A stretch of 64,000 bases of DNA from Verrucomicrobiia bacterium (GCA_036268055.1 DATAUW010000018.1:247062-311061); one strand, 5' to 3'; counted from the first letter of the stretch, positions 15,226 through 23,990 are shown. Notes: generated by a model not told the origin, from the sequence alone. Translations and numbers: made by a program.

Positions 15226-17025
15226 TTATTTTTTCGTGAAGTAGAGTTCTTCGAGGTTCCAGGCGAGGCGGTTGGGGTCGAGGGTGGTGGGGCGGAGGTT
15301 GCCGAGGTCGCTGCGGACGGCGGCGTAGGCGCGGGCGGAGACGGTGGGAATCATCGGCATTTGATCGGCGAGGATTTCCTGGATTTCGTCGTAGTATTTG
15401 CGGCGCTGGGATTGGTCGAGGGTTTCGAGCTGCAGGTTCATGAGGTCGTCCATGCGGGCTTCCCACGGCGTGGAAGGAGTTTTCTGAAGGCGATACCATT
15501 CGTGATCGAAGGAATCGGATTTCAAAATGTTCATCGAATTGACCGGGTCAGGTGAGCCGCCCGCCCAGCCGAGCAGGATGCATTCAAAATCCTGCGATAC
15601 GTCAAAGCGGTCAATGAGCGTGTTGAAATCCAGCGGCTGAAACGTGACGTTGATGCCGATTTTCTTGAGGTCTTCCTGGAAGATGACGCCGGTCTTTTGA
15701 CGGCGGTCGTTGGTCGCGTTGGTGTTCAAGGTGAATTCGATGGGATGGCCGTCGGCATCCACAAGCGTGCCGTCATCGCGGTACTTGAAGCCGATTTCGG
15801 CGAGCAGGGCGCGCGCCTTGGCGGGGTCGTGCGGATACTGATGGATTTTCGGATTGTACCAATTCGTGGCGGCGCTGGAAACGAGACTGTAATTCGGTTC
15901 GCCGTGGCCACCGAGCGCGGCTTTGACGATGGCATCGCGATCGAGGGCGTAGGAAACCGCCTGGCGGAATTTCGTATTGCGAAACCATTTGAGTTTCACC
16001 GGGTCAACATGCGGCTGGCCGGTCTTCGGGTTTACCTCAGGATTTTGATTGAAGTAGATCATGTCGTGCTCGGAGCCGACGCCGAGGTCCAGCACTTTAA
16101 AACGGCCCTTGGCGGATTCTTCCTGGAAATGTTCGTATTCCTCGGGGCGGACGATTTCCTGCAAATCGGCATCGCCGTGCAGAAAGCGGAGCGAGACGGT
16201 GTTTTGGTCGGGAACGATGATGTAGATGACGGTATCGAAATAAGGGAGGCGCTGGTTTTTGCTGTCCACTTCCCAGAAGTAGGGATTGCGTTCCAGCAGG
16301 ACGTATTGGCCTTGCTTGTATTCCTTGTAGCGAAATGGGCCGCAGCCGACGAGTTGATCGGGGCTGGTGTTCACGCTGTAGGCGGAGCCGAAACTTTTAT
16401 TCTTTACGCTGTCGGCGAGGATGTGTTTGGGCATGATGCGCACGTCGCCAAAAAATTCGAGGAACGGCGCGTACACTTGCGGGGTGACGACGCGCACGGT
16501 GAAGTCGTCCACTTTCGTCACGGTGAAATTCGTCTTGTTCATCTGGAATTGGTCGCGCGTGACGTTGACGATCTCGGGATTATAAATCACGTCGTTCCAG
16601 GTGAAGAGCACGTCGTCGGCGGTGAGCGGCTGGCCATCGCTCCAGCGCACGCCGTGGCGAAGATGAAAGGTCCACGTTTTGTTGTCAGCGTCAACCGACC
16701 ACGATTCCGCGATGCCGGGGCGCACGGTTTCTGTCGGCATATCCACATTCAACAAACCGGCGGTTGTTCGGCGATAAATATCGGAGGAAGTCGTTTCGAC
16801 AGTGGTGATGGGATTGAAAGTTTTGGGGTCGGAAAAATTCGCGATGACGAGGCGTCCGCCGAGAATGCCGGGCGCGCATGGCGGAACATAGGGCGGATCG
16901 GGCAGAGGATAATTTTGGGTGGCGGCGGGACTGGCGCTTGAGCCGGGGGAAGAGGCTTTTTGGCCGCAGGCGTTCAGGAAGATGGCGAGCAGGACGGCGA
17001 GGGCGAAGGATTGAAGGTTTTTCAT
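15226..17025 (-). CDS. Oligopeptide/dipeptide ABC transporter substrate-binding lipoprotein
   Basis: An extracytoplasmic solute-binding protein of family 5 (DppA/OppA type), about 599 residues. The signal peptide MKNLQSFALAVLLAIFLNAC ends in a lipobox, so it is membrane anchored; the upstream start at 17046 would place seven extra residues before it. Family motifs include the region TAGLLNVDMPTETVRPGIAESW, then WTFHLRHGVRWSDGQPLTADDV, and later WFRNTKFRQAVSYALDRDAIV. It would bind peptides or a similar ligand and deliver them to a DppBCDF-type permease. No permease or ATPase genes are adjacent, so it is either an orphan receptor or is served by a remote transporter. A Ser/Pro/Ala linker (SSPGSSASPAA) follows the lipid cysteine. 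Confidence 0.92.
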   Translation of the reverse strand: MKNLQSFALAVLLAIFLNACGQKASSPGSSASPAATQNYPLPDPPYVPPCAPGILGGRLVIANFSDPKTFNPITTVETTSSDIYRRTTAGLLNVDMPTETVRPGIAESWSVDADNKTWTFHLRHGVRWSDGQPLTADDVLFTWNDVIYNPEIVNVTRDQFQMNKTNFTVTKVDDFTVRVVTPQVYAPFLEFFGDVRIMPKHILADSVKNKSFGSAYSVNTSPDQLVGCGPFRYKEYKQGQYVLLERNPYFWEVDSKNQRLPYFDTVIYIIVPDQNTVSLRFLHGDADLQEIVRPEEYEHFQEESAKGRFKVLDLGVGSEHDMIYFNQNPEVNPKTGQPHVDPVKLKWFRNTKFRQAVSYALDRDAIVKAALGGHGEPNYSLVSSAATNWYNPKIHQYPHDPAKARALLAEIGFKYRDDGTLVDADGHPIEFTLNTNATNDRRQKTGVIFQEDLKKIGINVTFQPLDFNTLIDRFDVSQDFECILLGWAGGSPDPVNSMNILKSDSFDHEWYRLQKTPSTPWEARMDDLMNLQLETLDQSQRRKYYDEIQEILADQMPMIPTVSARAYAAVRSDLGNLRPTTLDPNRLAWNLEELYFTKK

Positions 17026-17126
17026 ATCAGACGGTATTTGGGACATTGGCCTGAATCGGGACGGCGGTGCGGCAGCGCCGCCCTACCACGCGGAGGTGAT
17101 ATATGGAGGCGCCGGTTTGACGATCG

Positions 17127-18371
17127 TTAATTGAAACTGTGCATGAAATTGCCGAGGCCGCGGAGGATGCCGCTGTTGCCGTTGGGATTGTAATATTGCG
17201 TTTTGGTGCTTTCGAGATTGATCTGCACGAGCAGTCCGACGCTTTGTGAGCCGCGTCCGCTGTCGCGAATGGCATTGAAGCCGTAGCCGTAATCCAACAG
17301 CACCTGCCACGCGCCGGAATGCGAAACATAGCTGAGGCCGCCGCCGACGCCGGAGTTCCAATTACCCGGCTGTTCGAGCCCGGGAAGATAATCCACGACC
17401 GCCGTGCTGGCGACGAGATGGGCGGAAAATCGTTTCGCGGGATCGAGCGGGACGGAGTAATTGGCGTTGAAAAGGGCGAAGCGGGTGGCGCTGATTTCCT
17501 GGTAAAAATAACCGGGCAGGGTGAGGGGAAATTCGGAAGCGAGGGGGAGAAACCCACCGAGGCGATAGGCGCTGAAACGGTCGGCATTGGCGCTGTCGCC
17601 GGCGGTGATGCTTATGAGGAAGCGCTGTTTGGATTCGGGGAGCGTGTAGGCGAAGAGAGAGCGGCCCCAAAAACGATGCGAATTGGATTCGACATGGCGA
17701 TCGCCATTAAAACCGTAATCGCCAGAGTTGAGGCGGAGTTCGCCTTCGTACCAAATAGAAAGTTCGAGCGCGACATCGGGAATGAGCACGGGTTCCTCGC
17801 CGCCGAAGCGCAGGCCGGTGCGGATATTGAAACTGGTGAGGTCATTGGGCAGCACGAAATTTTGCGCGGTATCGTCCCGGACGTAATCGGCGTAATGCGC
17901 TTCGCCACGGAGGATGCCGCTGAGCGGGACTTTGAAATTGGGATCGAAGAGATGATAAATGCTGGCCGAACCGGTGACACCGTGGCCGTCGAAGGATTCG
18001 GCCTTCAGGTAGCGACCCTGGCGGATTTCGTAATAGCTATCGGCAAAACCGCCACCCGCGAGGCCAATGCCGACGTCGGTGTTGGGGCCGAGCAAACCTT
18101 TAATGCCGAGTTCGGAATCCATATACACCGGCGCGATGGCGAGGCGCAGGGTGAGGTTGGAATTATCGAGGAAAGAGGGTTTGTTGTAGTAATAAAAGGC
18201 GTAGGCGGAAATCGGCGATTGGCCCTCGAACGGCTGGTTGTAACCGATCTGGATGAGCGAACGGTTCGTCGGGTCAATTTGCGCGCGGAGCAGGACGGGG
18301 CTGAAGACGCCCGCGAACAAAAGAAGGATGGCAAGCTGCCTGAATTTAAACACGCATTTTTCGTAGCGCAA
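17127..18371 (-). CDS. Predicted outer-membrane beta-barrel protein
   Basis: A 414-residue protein with a signal peptide (FRQLAILLLFAGVFSPVLLRAQ) and a body of alternating amphipathic strands rich in aromatic residues, for example AYAFYYYNKPSFLDNSNLTL, IWYEGELRLNSGDYGF and WQVLLDYGYGFNAIRDS. This pattern suits a bacterial outer-membrane barrel. The stretch FSAYRLGGFLPLASEFPLTL recalls the barrel of Omp85/surface-antigen proteins, but no POTRA domains precede it, so the family is not firm. It lies downstream of nothing in its own direction and about 80 nt ahead of the oligopeptide-binding protein gene on the same strand, so co-transcription is possible. Confidence 0.65.
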   Translation of the reverse strand: MRYEKCVFKFRQLAILLLFAGVFSPVLLRAQIDPTNRSLIQIGYNQPFEGQSPISAYAFYYYNKPSFLDNSNLTLRLAIAPVYMDSELGIKGLLGPNTDVGIGLAGGGFADSYYEIRQGRYLKAESFDGHGVTGSASIYHLFDPNFKVPLSGILRGEAHYADYVRDDTAQNFVLPNDLTSFNIRTGLRFGGEEPVLIPDVALELSIWYEGELRLNSGDYGFNGDRHVESNSHRFWGRSLFAYTLPESKQRFLISITAGDSANADRFSAYRLGGFLPLASEFPLTLPGYFYQEISATRFALFNANYSVPLDPAKRFSAHLVASTAVVDYLPGLEQPGNWNSGVGGGLSYVSHSGAWQVLLDYGYGFNAIRDSGRGSQSVGLLVQINLESTKTQYYNPNGNSGILRGLGNFMHSFN

Positions 18372-18609
18372 AAAGGGCGGGGGGGCAAGTGGTTAATGTG
18401 GCGGTGTGGCGGTGTGGCATATAAACTCGAGAAACGGTTGAAACCCAGATTTGGCGCGCGATCGATTTTCTTCCAACGGAAAGTTTGAGGATTTCTGTCG
18501 TCCCTGCGGGACTTCGGACGGCGGAGCGGCAGCGCACAGGGAATTTGTGAATGCGCCTGATTTAGAAGTGCGCGGTTGCTTTGCGGCGGGGGCGGGCTAT
18601 GATGCGTTT

Positions 18610-19008
18610 ATGAAGACTGCGAAAAAATTATTGCATACGCGTTATCGCGTGAATGATCTCGAACGCACGGTGAAATTTTATCGCGAAGTCCTCGGATTGG
18701 CCGAGGTGCGGCGGCACAAATCTTCGCGCGGCTCGGAATTGGTTTTCGTGAAGGCGCCGGAGAGCGAGGAAACGATTGAGCTTTGTTATTATCCGCAGAG
18801 CGGGCCGGTGCAGGTGCAGGCGGACTTGACGCATCTGGCGTTTGAGGTGGACAGCCTGGAGGAATTCGGCAAGCACATCGCGTCGCTGGGCTATAGTTAT
18901 TCCGATGGGCCGCATTTGCGCGAAGACGGCGGGGGGATTGCGTTTGTGGATGCCCCGGAGGGGTATGAGATCGAACTCATCCAGCGGCCCAAGGCGATGG
19001 GGCTTTGA
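18610..19008 (+). CDS. Glyoxalase I family protein (lactoylglutathione-lyase-like)
   Basis: A 132-residue vicinal-oxygen-chelate enzyme. The ATG at 18610 gives MKTAKKLLHTRYRVNDLERT, the usual glyoxalase I N-terminus; the frame is open further upstream but without family similarity. Likely metal ligands are the His in LLHTRYRV, the Glu in ETIELCYY, the His in LTHLAFEV and the Glu in YEIELIQR, the pattern of active GloA enzymes. It would isomerise the methylglyoxal-glutathione (or related thiol) hemithioacetal to a thioester. It stands just ahead of folP, 78 nt away, separated by a short dispersed repeat. Confidence 0.88.
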   Translation: MKTAKKLLHTRYRVNDLERTVKFYREVLGLAEVRRHKSSRGSELVFVKAPESEETIELCYYPQSGPVQVQADLTHLAFEVDSLEEFGKHIASLGYSYSDGPHLREDGGGIAFVDAPEGYEIELIQRPKAMGL

Positions 19009-19010
19009 GC

Positions 19011-19040
19011 AGTGCGGAGTGCGGAATGCGGAGTGTGGAA
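19011..19040. repeat. Short dispersed GTGCGGAGTGYGGAATG repeat, copy 1
   Basis: AGTGCGGAGTGCGGAATGCGGAGTGTGGAA-like sequence begins 3 nt after the glyoxalase stop codon. Related copies follow the stop codons of cdaR and leuC. Confidence 0.6.
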
Positions 19041-19086
19041 TTTTGGGAAGCGCGAGATGAATGCGGTTGGCGGATTTTGAATCACT

Positions 19087-19923
19087 ATGGTTTTTCGCGC
19101 GGGCAAATTTGAATTTTTGTTTCCGCGTCCGCGGCTGGTGATGGGCGTGGTGAATGTGACGCCGGATTCGTTTTCGGATGGAGGAAAATTTTTTGATGCG
19201 AGTGCGGCAATTTCGCATGGCGAAGCTTTGGCGCGGGAGGGCGCGGATATTATTGACGTGGGGGGCGAGTCCACGCGGCCGCACGCGGTTCCGGTGAGCG
19301 AGGCGGAGGAGTTGCGGCGGGTGGTTCCGGTGATCATGGAATTGGCGCGGCGGGTGAAAGTGCCGATCTCGATTGATACGATGAAACCGGCGGTGGCGCG
19401 CGCGGCGCTGACGGCGGGAGCGAGCATTGTCAATGACGTGGGCGCGGCGCGGGCGGAGGCGGCGATGTGGAAACTGGTGGCGGAATCGGGCGCGGGGTAT
19501 ATCGTGATGCACGCGCAGGGGACGCCGGAAACGATGCAGGAAAATCCACATTACGACGACGTGGCGCGGGAGGTGAAGGAATTTTTTTCTGAAAGGCTGG
19601 CGCGTTTGCAGGCGGCGGGAGTGGCGGCGGAGCAAATCGTGTTGGATATTGGAATCGGGTTTGGAAAAACGGCAAAACATAATTTGCAGTTGCTCGCGAA
19701 GCTGGAGAGTTTTAAAAGTTTGAACCGGCCACTCATGATCGGGGTTTCGCGAAAATCATTTTTGAGCAAGGCGGGCGGCGGCGCGGAAGCGGAACGATTG
19801 GCGGGCGCGCTGGCCTGCACGGCGCTGGCGGCAGAAGCGGGCGCACAATTATTTCGCACGCATGACGTCGCGGCCACGATACAAGCTTTGCGCGTGACAG
19901 AGAGTATTTTGCAACAAACATGA
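19087..19923 (+). CDS. folP: Dihydropteroate synthase
   Basis: Condenses 6-hydroxymethyl-7,8-dihydropterin diphosphate with p-aminobenzoate in folate synthesis. It is 278 residues, normal for the family. Signature motifs are visible: VMGVVNVTPDSFSDGGKFFD near the N-terminus, ADIIDVGGESTRPHA, PISIDTMKP, GASIVNDVGAA, YIVMHAQGTPETMQ, DIGIGFGKTAKHN and the C-terminal IGVSRKSFL. The stop overlaps the start of cdaA (ATGA), implying translational coupling with the c-di-AMP cyclase. Confidence 0.96.
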   Translation: MVFRAGKFEFLFPRPRLVMGVVNVTPDSFSDGGKFFDASAAISHGEALAREGADIIDVGGESTRPHAVPVSEAEELRRVVPVIMELARRVKVPISIDTMKPAVARAALTAGASIVNDVGAARAEAAMWKLVAESGAGYIVMHAQGTPETMQENPHYDDVAREVKEFFSERLARLQAAGVAAEQIVLDIGIGFGKTAKHNLQLLAKLESFKSLNRPLMIGVSRKSFLSKAGGGAEAERLAGALACTALAAEAGAQLFRTHDVAATIQALRVTESILQQT

Positions 19924-20795
19924 CGGACTGGAGCTTTTTGCAGCAGGGATTTTCCCTGGCATGGCGGCCGGCGCTGGAGATCATCCTCCTCGCGGTCGGC
20001 ATTTATTATGTACTGATGTTTGTGCGGGGGACGCGCGGGTGGTCGGTGGCGATCGGTTTTTTGCTGCTGATGGCGGCGACACTTTTCACTTACTGGCTCA
20101 AGCTGGATGTGATGACGTGGCTGCTGGGGAAATTTTTTCCGTTTCTCGTGTTCGCGATCCTGGTGATTTTTCAACCGGAATTGCGGCGGATGTTGTCGGA
20201 GCTGGGAAATTTGCCGCTGTTTTATACGGCGCGTGAGCAGCGGGAAAATATCGAGGTCATCGTGCAGACGGCGGAGCGGTTGGCGGAAGTGCGCATCGGC
20301 GCGTTGATCGCGGTGGAGCAGGCGATTCAACTTCAGGAGGTCGTGGAATCGGGGATCGTGGTGGATTGCGAAGCGACGCCGGAAATGTTGGAGACGATTT
20401 TTTTTCCGAACAACGCGATCCATGACGGCGGCGTGATCCTGCGCGGCGATCGCATCGCTTATGCGGCGTGCATTTTTCCGCTGACGCAGCGGCAGGATTT
20501 GAACAAGACGCTGGGCACGCGGCATCGCGCGGCGATTGGATTGACGGAGGAGACGGACGCGGTGGTGGTGGTGGTATCGGAAGAGACGGGATTAATTTCG
20601 TATGCGCATCGCGGGCAGTTGACGCGCGGGGTGAGCTTGGAAGAGTTGCGGGCATTCCTGACGTCGGTGCTGGTGAAGGATGGGAAATCGCACAAGCTGA
20701 TCGTGGCATCGGGCAAGTGGCTGGGAGCGCGGCGGGGTGAGCCGCGAGCGCCGGCGGCGGCATCGCCGGCCGTGCGAAAACGGGAGGCAAAATAA
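19920..20795 (+). CDS. cdaA: Membrane-bound diadenylate cyclase CdaA
   Basis: Makes cyclic di-AMP from two ATP. The N-terminus carries three transmembrane helices (about residues 15-90: LEIILLAVGIYYVLMFV, VAIGFLLLMAATLFTY, WLLGKFFPFLVFAILVIF), followed by the linker FQPELRRMLSELG and the DisA_N/DAC domain. The catalytic motifs are HDGGVIL (normally DGA) and GTRHRAAIG. The Ala-to-Gly change in the first motif is small but worth noting. The C-terminal tail is Ala/Pro rich. It overlaps folP by 4 nt and cdaR by 1 nt, in the order folP-cdaA-cdaR-glmM, which outside folP mirrors the Firmicutes cdaA-cdaR-glmM operon. Confidence 0.94.
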   Translation: MTDWSFLQQGFSLAWRPALEIILLAVGIYYVLMFVRGTRGWSVAIGFLLLMAATLFTYWLKLDVMTWLLGKFFPFLVFAILVIFQPELRRMLSELGNLPLFYTAREQRENIEVIVQTAERLAEVRIGALIAVEQAIQLQEVVESGIVVDCEATPEMLETIFFPNNAIHDGGVILRGDRIAYAACIFPLTQRQDLNKTLGTRHRAAIGLTEETDAVVVVVSEETGLISYAHRGQLTRGVSLEELRAFLTSVLVKDGKSHKLIVASGKWLGARRGEPRAPAAASPAVRKREAK

Positions 20796-21211
20796 TGGCT
20801 TACCGCGACCTGGTTTTGCATCATTTTTGGTGGAAGCTGCTTTCGGTGCTGCTGGCGGCGTTGATGTGGCTGACGATTGAAACCGCGTTTCAAAAGGACA
20901 AATTTCTCGGTGAAACGCCGGTGGTGACGACGAGCCGCCGGATATTTCCCGCGATACCGGTGGCGCTGCTGACTTCGCCGTCCAACACGAACGATTATAC
21001 GGTGGACCCGCAAACGGTGATGGTGGAATTGAGCGGCACGGCGGAACAACTGGCGAAGGTGACGGAGCGGCAGTTGCATGTGTTCGTGGATGTGAGCGAC
21101 GCGGGGGAGGAAAAGCGTTTTCGGCGTTACATCCAAACGCAGGCGCCGGGGAATTTGCGGGTGGAGCGGCCGACGCAGGCGATGGCGGTGGTGGAGAGGG
21201 AAGTGAAATAA
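20795..21211 (+). CDS. cdaR: YbbR-domain protein, CdaR-like regulator of CdaA
   Basis: A 138-residue membrane-anchored protein with one N-terminal helix (WWKLLSVLLAALMWLTIET) and a single extracytoplasmic YbbR-like domain (from about residue 40: TPVVTTSRRIFPAIPVAL, then VDPQTVMVELSGTAEQLAKV, then LHVFVDVSDAGEEKRF). Firmicute CdaR proteins usually have several YbbR domains, so this is a short form. In those bacteria CdaR binds CdaA at the membrane and tunes c-di-AMP synthesis. Its start overlaps the cdaA stop (TAATG), so the same role is likely. Confidence 0.85.
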   Translation: MAYRDLVLHHFWWKLLSVLLAALMWLTIETAFQKDKFLGETPVVTTSRRIFPAIPVALLTSPSNTNDYTVDPQTVMVELSGTAEQLAKVTERQLHVFVDVSDAGEEKRFRRYIQTQAPGNLRVERPTQAMAVVEREVK

Positions 21212-21215
21212 ATTC

Positions 21216-21234
21216 AGTGCGGAGTGCGGAATGG
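21216..21234. repeat. Short dispersed GTGCGGAGTGYGGAATG repeat, copy 2
   Basis: CAGTGCGGAGTGCGGAATG-like sequence starts about 4 nt after the cdaR stop codon, in the cdaR-glmM gap. It matches the copies after the glyoxalase and leuC genes. Confidence 0.6.
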
Positions 21235-21341
21235 GGGATTCGTGAATTTTTGAGTCGTTGGTTTGCGTTAATTTTTTTGGAAGAGTGAGGGACTTGAGTT
21301 TTAATTGTGAATGTTTGGATTTCGTTTAGATTATTTTTATC

Positions 21342-22730
21342 ATGAGTGAGCCCAAAAAAATATTCGGCACGGACGGGGTGCGCGGGACGGCAAATATTGA
21401 ACCGGTGACGGCGGAGACGGTGCTTAAATTGGGGCGCGCGGCGGGGCATGTTTTCAAGAATCTCGAAACGCAGTCGCGCAGCCGCGGCAAGCACAAGATC
21501 GTCATCGGCAAGGACACGCGGCTTTCGGGTTACATGCTCGAAAACGCGATTTCCTCGGGCATCCTTTCAATGGGCGTGGACGTGTTGTTCATCGGGCCGC
21601 TGCCGACGCCGGGGGTGGCGTACGTGACGCGGAGTTTGCGCGCGGACGCGGGCATCGCGATCACGGCGTCGCACAATCCTTACGACGACAATGGAATTAA
21701 ATTTTTTCGCGCGGACGGTTACAAGCTGGATGACCGGATTGAGGCGTTGATCGAAGGGTTGGTTTTCAGCGGGGAGATTGAAAGCATCCGACCGACGGCG
21801 GGCGCGATCGGCAAGGCGGTGCGTATTGATGACGCGCTGGGCCGTTATATAGAATATGCGAAGGCGTCGTTCCCGCGCGGGATGACGCTGGAGGGGATGC
21901 GGGTGGTGGTGGATTGCGCGCATGGGGCGGCGTATAAATCCACGCCGTGCGTGTTGCGCGAGCTGGGCGCGGAAGTGATCGTTTATGGCAATCAGCCGGA
22001 CGGCACGAACATCAACAAGAATTGCGGCTCGATGCATCCGGAACAGATGTGCGAGAAAGTGCGCGAGCATCAGGCAGATATTGGCATCGCGCACGATGGG
22101 GATGCGGACCGGGTTTTGTTGTGCGACGAAACCGGGACGATGATTGATGGCGATGACATCATGGCGGTGGCGGCGCGCGACATGATGGCGCAAGGGCAGT
22201 TGGCGGAGAAAACGGTGGTGGCGACGGTGATGAGCAATAATGGATTGGACGTGTTCATTCGCGAATGCGGGGGCGAGGTGATCCGCACGGCGGTGGGGGA
22301 CAAGAACGTGATAGATGAGATGTTGCGCAACGGATATAATTTCGGCGGGGAGCAGAGCGGGCATTTGATTTTCCGCGATTACAGCAGCACGGGCGACGGG
22401 TTGGTGTGCGCGTTGCAGATTTTGCGCATCATGAAATCGGGGGATGAAAAGTTATCGAAGCTGGCGCATTGCTGGACGCGGTTTCCGCAGTTGGTGACGA
22501 ACGTGCGGGTGCGGGAGAAGAAGCCGTTTGATCAGTTGAATGGGATTTTGAAGTTGGTGGGCGACGCGGAAAAAGACATCGGCGCGCAGGGCGGGCGGGT
22601 GTTGCTGCGTTATTCGGGAACGGAACCGAAGGCGCGGTTGTTGATTGAGGGGCGCGATTTGGCGGTGTTGGAGAAGCATACGAAATTGATTTGCGATGCG
22701 TTGAAGCAGCAGGTGGGGGTGGTTTCGTAG
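21342..22730 (+). CDS. glmM: Phosphoglucosamine mutase
   Basis: Interconverts glucosamine-6-phosphate and glucosamine-1-phosphate on the way to UDP-GlcNAc for peptidoglycan and lipopolysaccharide. 462 residues. Motifs: N-terminal KKIFGTDGVRGTAN, the phosphoserine loop ITASHNPYDDNGIKFF, the metal loop IAHDGDADRVLL, the sugar-binding GGEQSGHLIF and the C-terminal phosphate-binding LRYSGTEPKARLLIEG. It follows cdaR by 130 nt. In Firmicutes CdaA is inhibited by binding GlmM, so their closeness here suggests the same control. After it the base composition drops and the accessory island begins. Confidence 0.97.
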   Translation: MSEPKKIFGTDGVRGTANIEPVTAETVLKLGRAAGHVFKNLETQSRSRGKHKIVIGKDTRLSGYMLENAISSGILSMGVDVLFIGPLPTPGVAYVTRSLRADAGIAITASHNPYDDNGIKFFRADGYKLDDRIEALIEGLVFSGEIESIRPTAGAIGKAVRIDDALGRYIEYAKASFPRGMTLEGMRVVVDCAHGAAYKSTPCVLRELGAEVIVYGNQPDGTNINKNCGSMHPEQMCEKVREHQADIGIAHDGDADRVLLCDETGTMIDGDDIMAVAARDMMAQGQLAEKTVVATVMSNNGLDVFIRECGGEVIRTAVGDKNVIDEMLRNGYNFGGEQSGHLIFRDYSSTGDGLVCALQILRIMKSGDEKLSKLAHCWTRFPQLVTNVRVREKKPFDQLNGILKLVGDAEKDIGAQGGRVLLRYSGTEPKARLLIEGRDLAVLEKHTKLICDALKQQVGVVS

Positions 22731-22785
22731 GGTGGGGAAAATTGTTGGAGATTGATTTGGGTTAATATTCATCACTGACGCCTTT

Positions 22786-23166
22786 ATGAACCCATTTTGG
22801 TTAAATCATATTGTCTCTGCCTGCCCTCTTAAAATCGAACATGTGCAGTGGCATGATCCTCAACTTACGATTGGGGGAAGCAGTTGGGGTTTCAATACTA
22901 TTGTCCCTTGGCGCTTGATTGACGCAAAAAAAATGATCGTCGGTTCTGATGATGAGGGTTTTGAGAATGCTATCAAAACTTTAGTGGGAATTCAAATCAT
23001 TGACTGCACCACGCATGAGAGATGTAAAAACGATCCTTGTTTTGTGCTCTCTAATGGACACCAGTTGGAGTTTTTTTCCACGACCACATTAGAACCGTGG
23101 ACAATGAAATTACCCAAACCACCAATTCTTGTCGCATCACCTGGTGATCCAAAATGGGCAAATTGA
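22786..23166 (+). CDS. Hypothetical protein, AT-rich island gene 1
   Basis: A 126-residue protein I do not recognise. It has no signal peptide or membrane segment. It is rich in Trp and Cys (LNHIVSACPLKIEHVQWHD, IQIIDCTTHERCKNDPCF), with a predicted mix of beta strands, and ends in Pro-rich KLPKPPILVASPGDP. Its codons are noticeably more AT-rich than those of glmM just upstream, which suggests recent acquisition. Size, isolation and composition resemble small immunity-type proteins of polymorphic toxin systems, but no toxin is next to it and this is only a guess. The downstream DNA is a repeat, not a partner gene. Confidence 0.6.
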   Translation: MNPFWLNHIVSACPLKIEHVQWHDPQLTIGGSSWGFNTIVPWRLIDAKKMIVGSDDEGFENAIKTLVGIQIIDCTTHERCKNDPCFVLSNGHQLEFFSTTTLEPWTMKLPKPPILVASPGDPKWAN

Positions 23167-23220
23167 TTTTAGTGCCAATAAAAAATAAACGGTGGGAAGG
23201 CTTATCGGCTATGAGTGCGA

Positions 23221-23346
23221 CCCAAGGAAACAAGTTCGCCTATCTCAACCTGAACAGCCAAATGCGTTGCCCGCCTTACCTTCGTTTTCCACTAATTCAG
23301 GGGAACATCAGTGATGAATTTACGTCAGTATGGTCTCTAAGCCCTT
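23221..23346. repeat. Degenerate interspersed repeat, copy 1 (two blocks)
   Basis: Two blocks recur elsewhere in the island. 23221-23276 (with TGAACAGCCAAATGCGTTGC) recurs at 23881-23938, and 23289-23346 (with ATCAGTGATGAATTTACGTC) recurs at 24495-24553. The second block ends in a decayed form of the right end of the element at 28501-28770. A 65-codon frame over this stretch is judged not to be a gene. Confidence 0.6.
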
Positions 23347-23375
23347 GGTGATCCTTTACTATCATGTTTTGATTT

Positions 23376-23876
23376 ATGAAGTTAGACCTTTATAAAATCG
23401 TTCGATTTGTTTTAGTCGTACTTGTGTCGTTGGTAGTCGTTATTATATTTGGATTGTCGATCCATGAGCATAATTTTTATTCTCTCGACGATGCGTTAGA
23501 CAGCTTGCGTAAAGGTGAAGTTAAGATGGGAAGTATGGATTGCCCGGTACAGCCACGATCCGTTACACGAATTTATTTAAATAACAGCGAGGTCGAATAC
23601 CGCACTTTTTTGTGCCGAGATTCTTCGGGAACTTTGATTCTATATTTTGGCAACGATTTTCCGAATACAAAAAATGGCGACTTCAAACTGTTTGGGGCGT
23701 GTTTTTTTCCTGCCGAAGGCCGCAAATATGATTACAAAGAGCGTTGGTTTTTTTGTGACACGAATCGGATGGCGAACTATATCGCATGCTCCATGAAGGT
23801 GAATGGGACAATACAAACCAACCAAAGCGCGCGTGATGCCGAAGAATCGAACACTGGAACGCCTTCTCGGCAATAA
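23376..23876 (+). CDS. Hypothetical membrane-anchored protein, AT-rich island gene 2
   Basis: A 166-residue protein of unknown family. One N-terminal hydrophobic helix (about residues 9-28: VRFVLVVLVSLVVVIIFGLS) would anchor it with the rest outside the cytoplasm. The soluble part contains four cysteines (MDCPVQ, FLCRD, GACFFP, FFCDT and possibly a fifth in IACSMK), suggesting disulfides. The C-terminus is polar. AT-rich codon use sets it apart from the chromosome backbone. It lies between two copies of the same degenerate repeat, which suggests the gene arrived or was shuffled with it. Confidence 0.6.
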   Translation: MKLDLYKIVRFVLVVLVSLVVVIIFGLSIHEHNFYSLDDALDSLRKGEVKMGSMDCPVQPRSVTRIYLNNSEVEYRTFLCRDSSGTLILYFGNDFPNTKNGDFKLFGACFFPAEGRKYDYKERWFFCDTNRMANYIACSMKVNGTIQTNQSARDAEESNTGTPSRQ

Positions 23877-23880
23877 ACAT

Positions 23881-23938
23881 GGCACAAGGAAGCGAGACTC
23901 GCCTACTTTAATCTGAACAGCCAAATGCCTTGCCCGCC
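23881..23938. repeat. Degenerate interspersed repeat, copy 2 (first block only)
   Basis: GGCACAAGGAAGCGAG, then CTGAACAGCCAAATGCCTTG, aligns with 23221-23276 with scattered differences. It directly follows the stop codon of the preceding small gene. Confidence 0.6.
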
Positions 23939-23990
23939 GCGCGGATGTGCTGGTTAACTCGAGGATTAGGAGAAATTTAGCTGTTTTGCG

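Noticed and set aside
15697..16941. 414-codon plus-strand frame across the oligopeptide-binding gene
   Set aside because: Antisense artefact; the minus strand encodes a full family-5 solute-binding lipoprotein.
23154..23351. 65-codon frame after island gene 1
   Set aside because: It lies over the degenerate repeat blocks, whose other copies do not keep the frame open.
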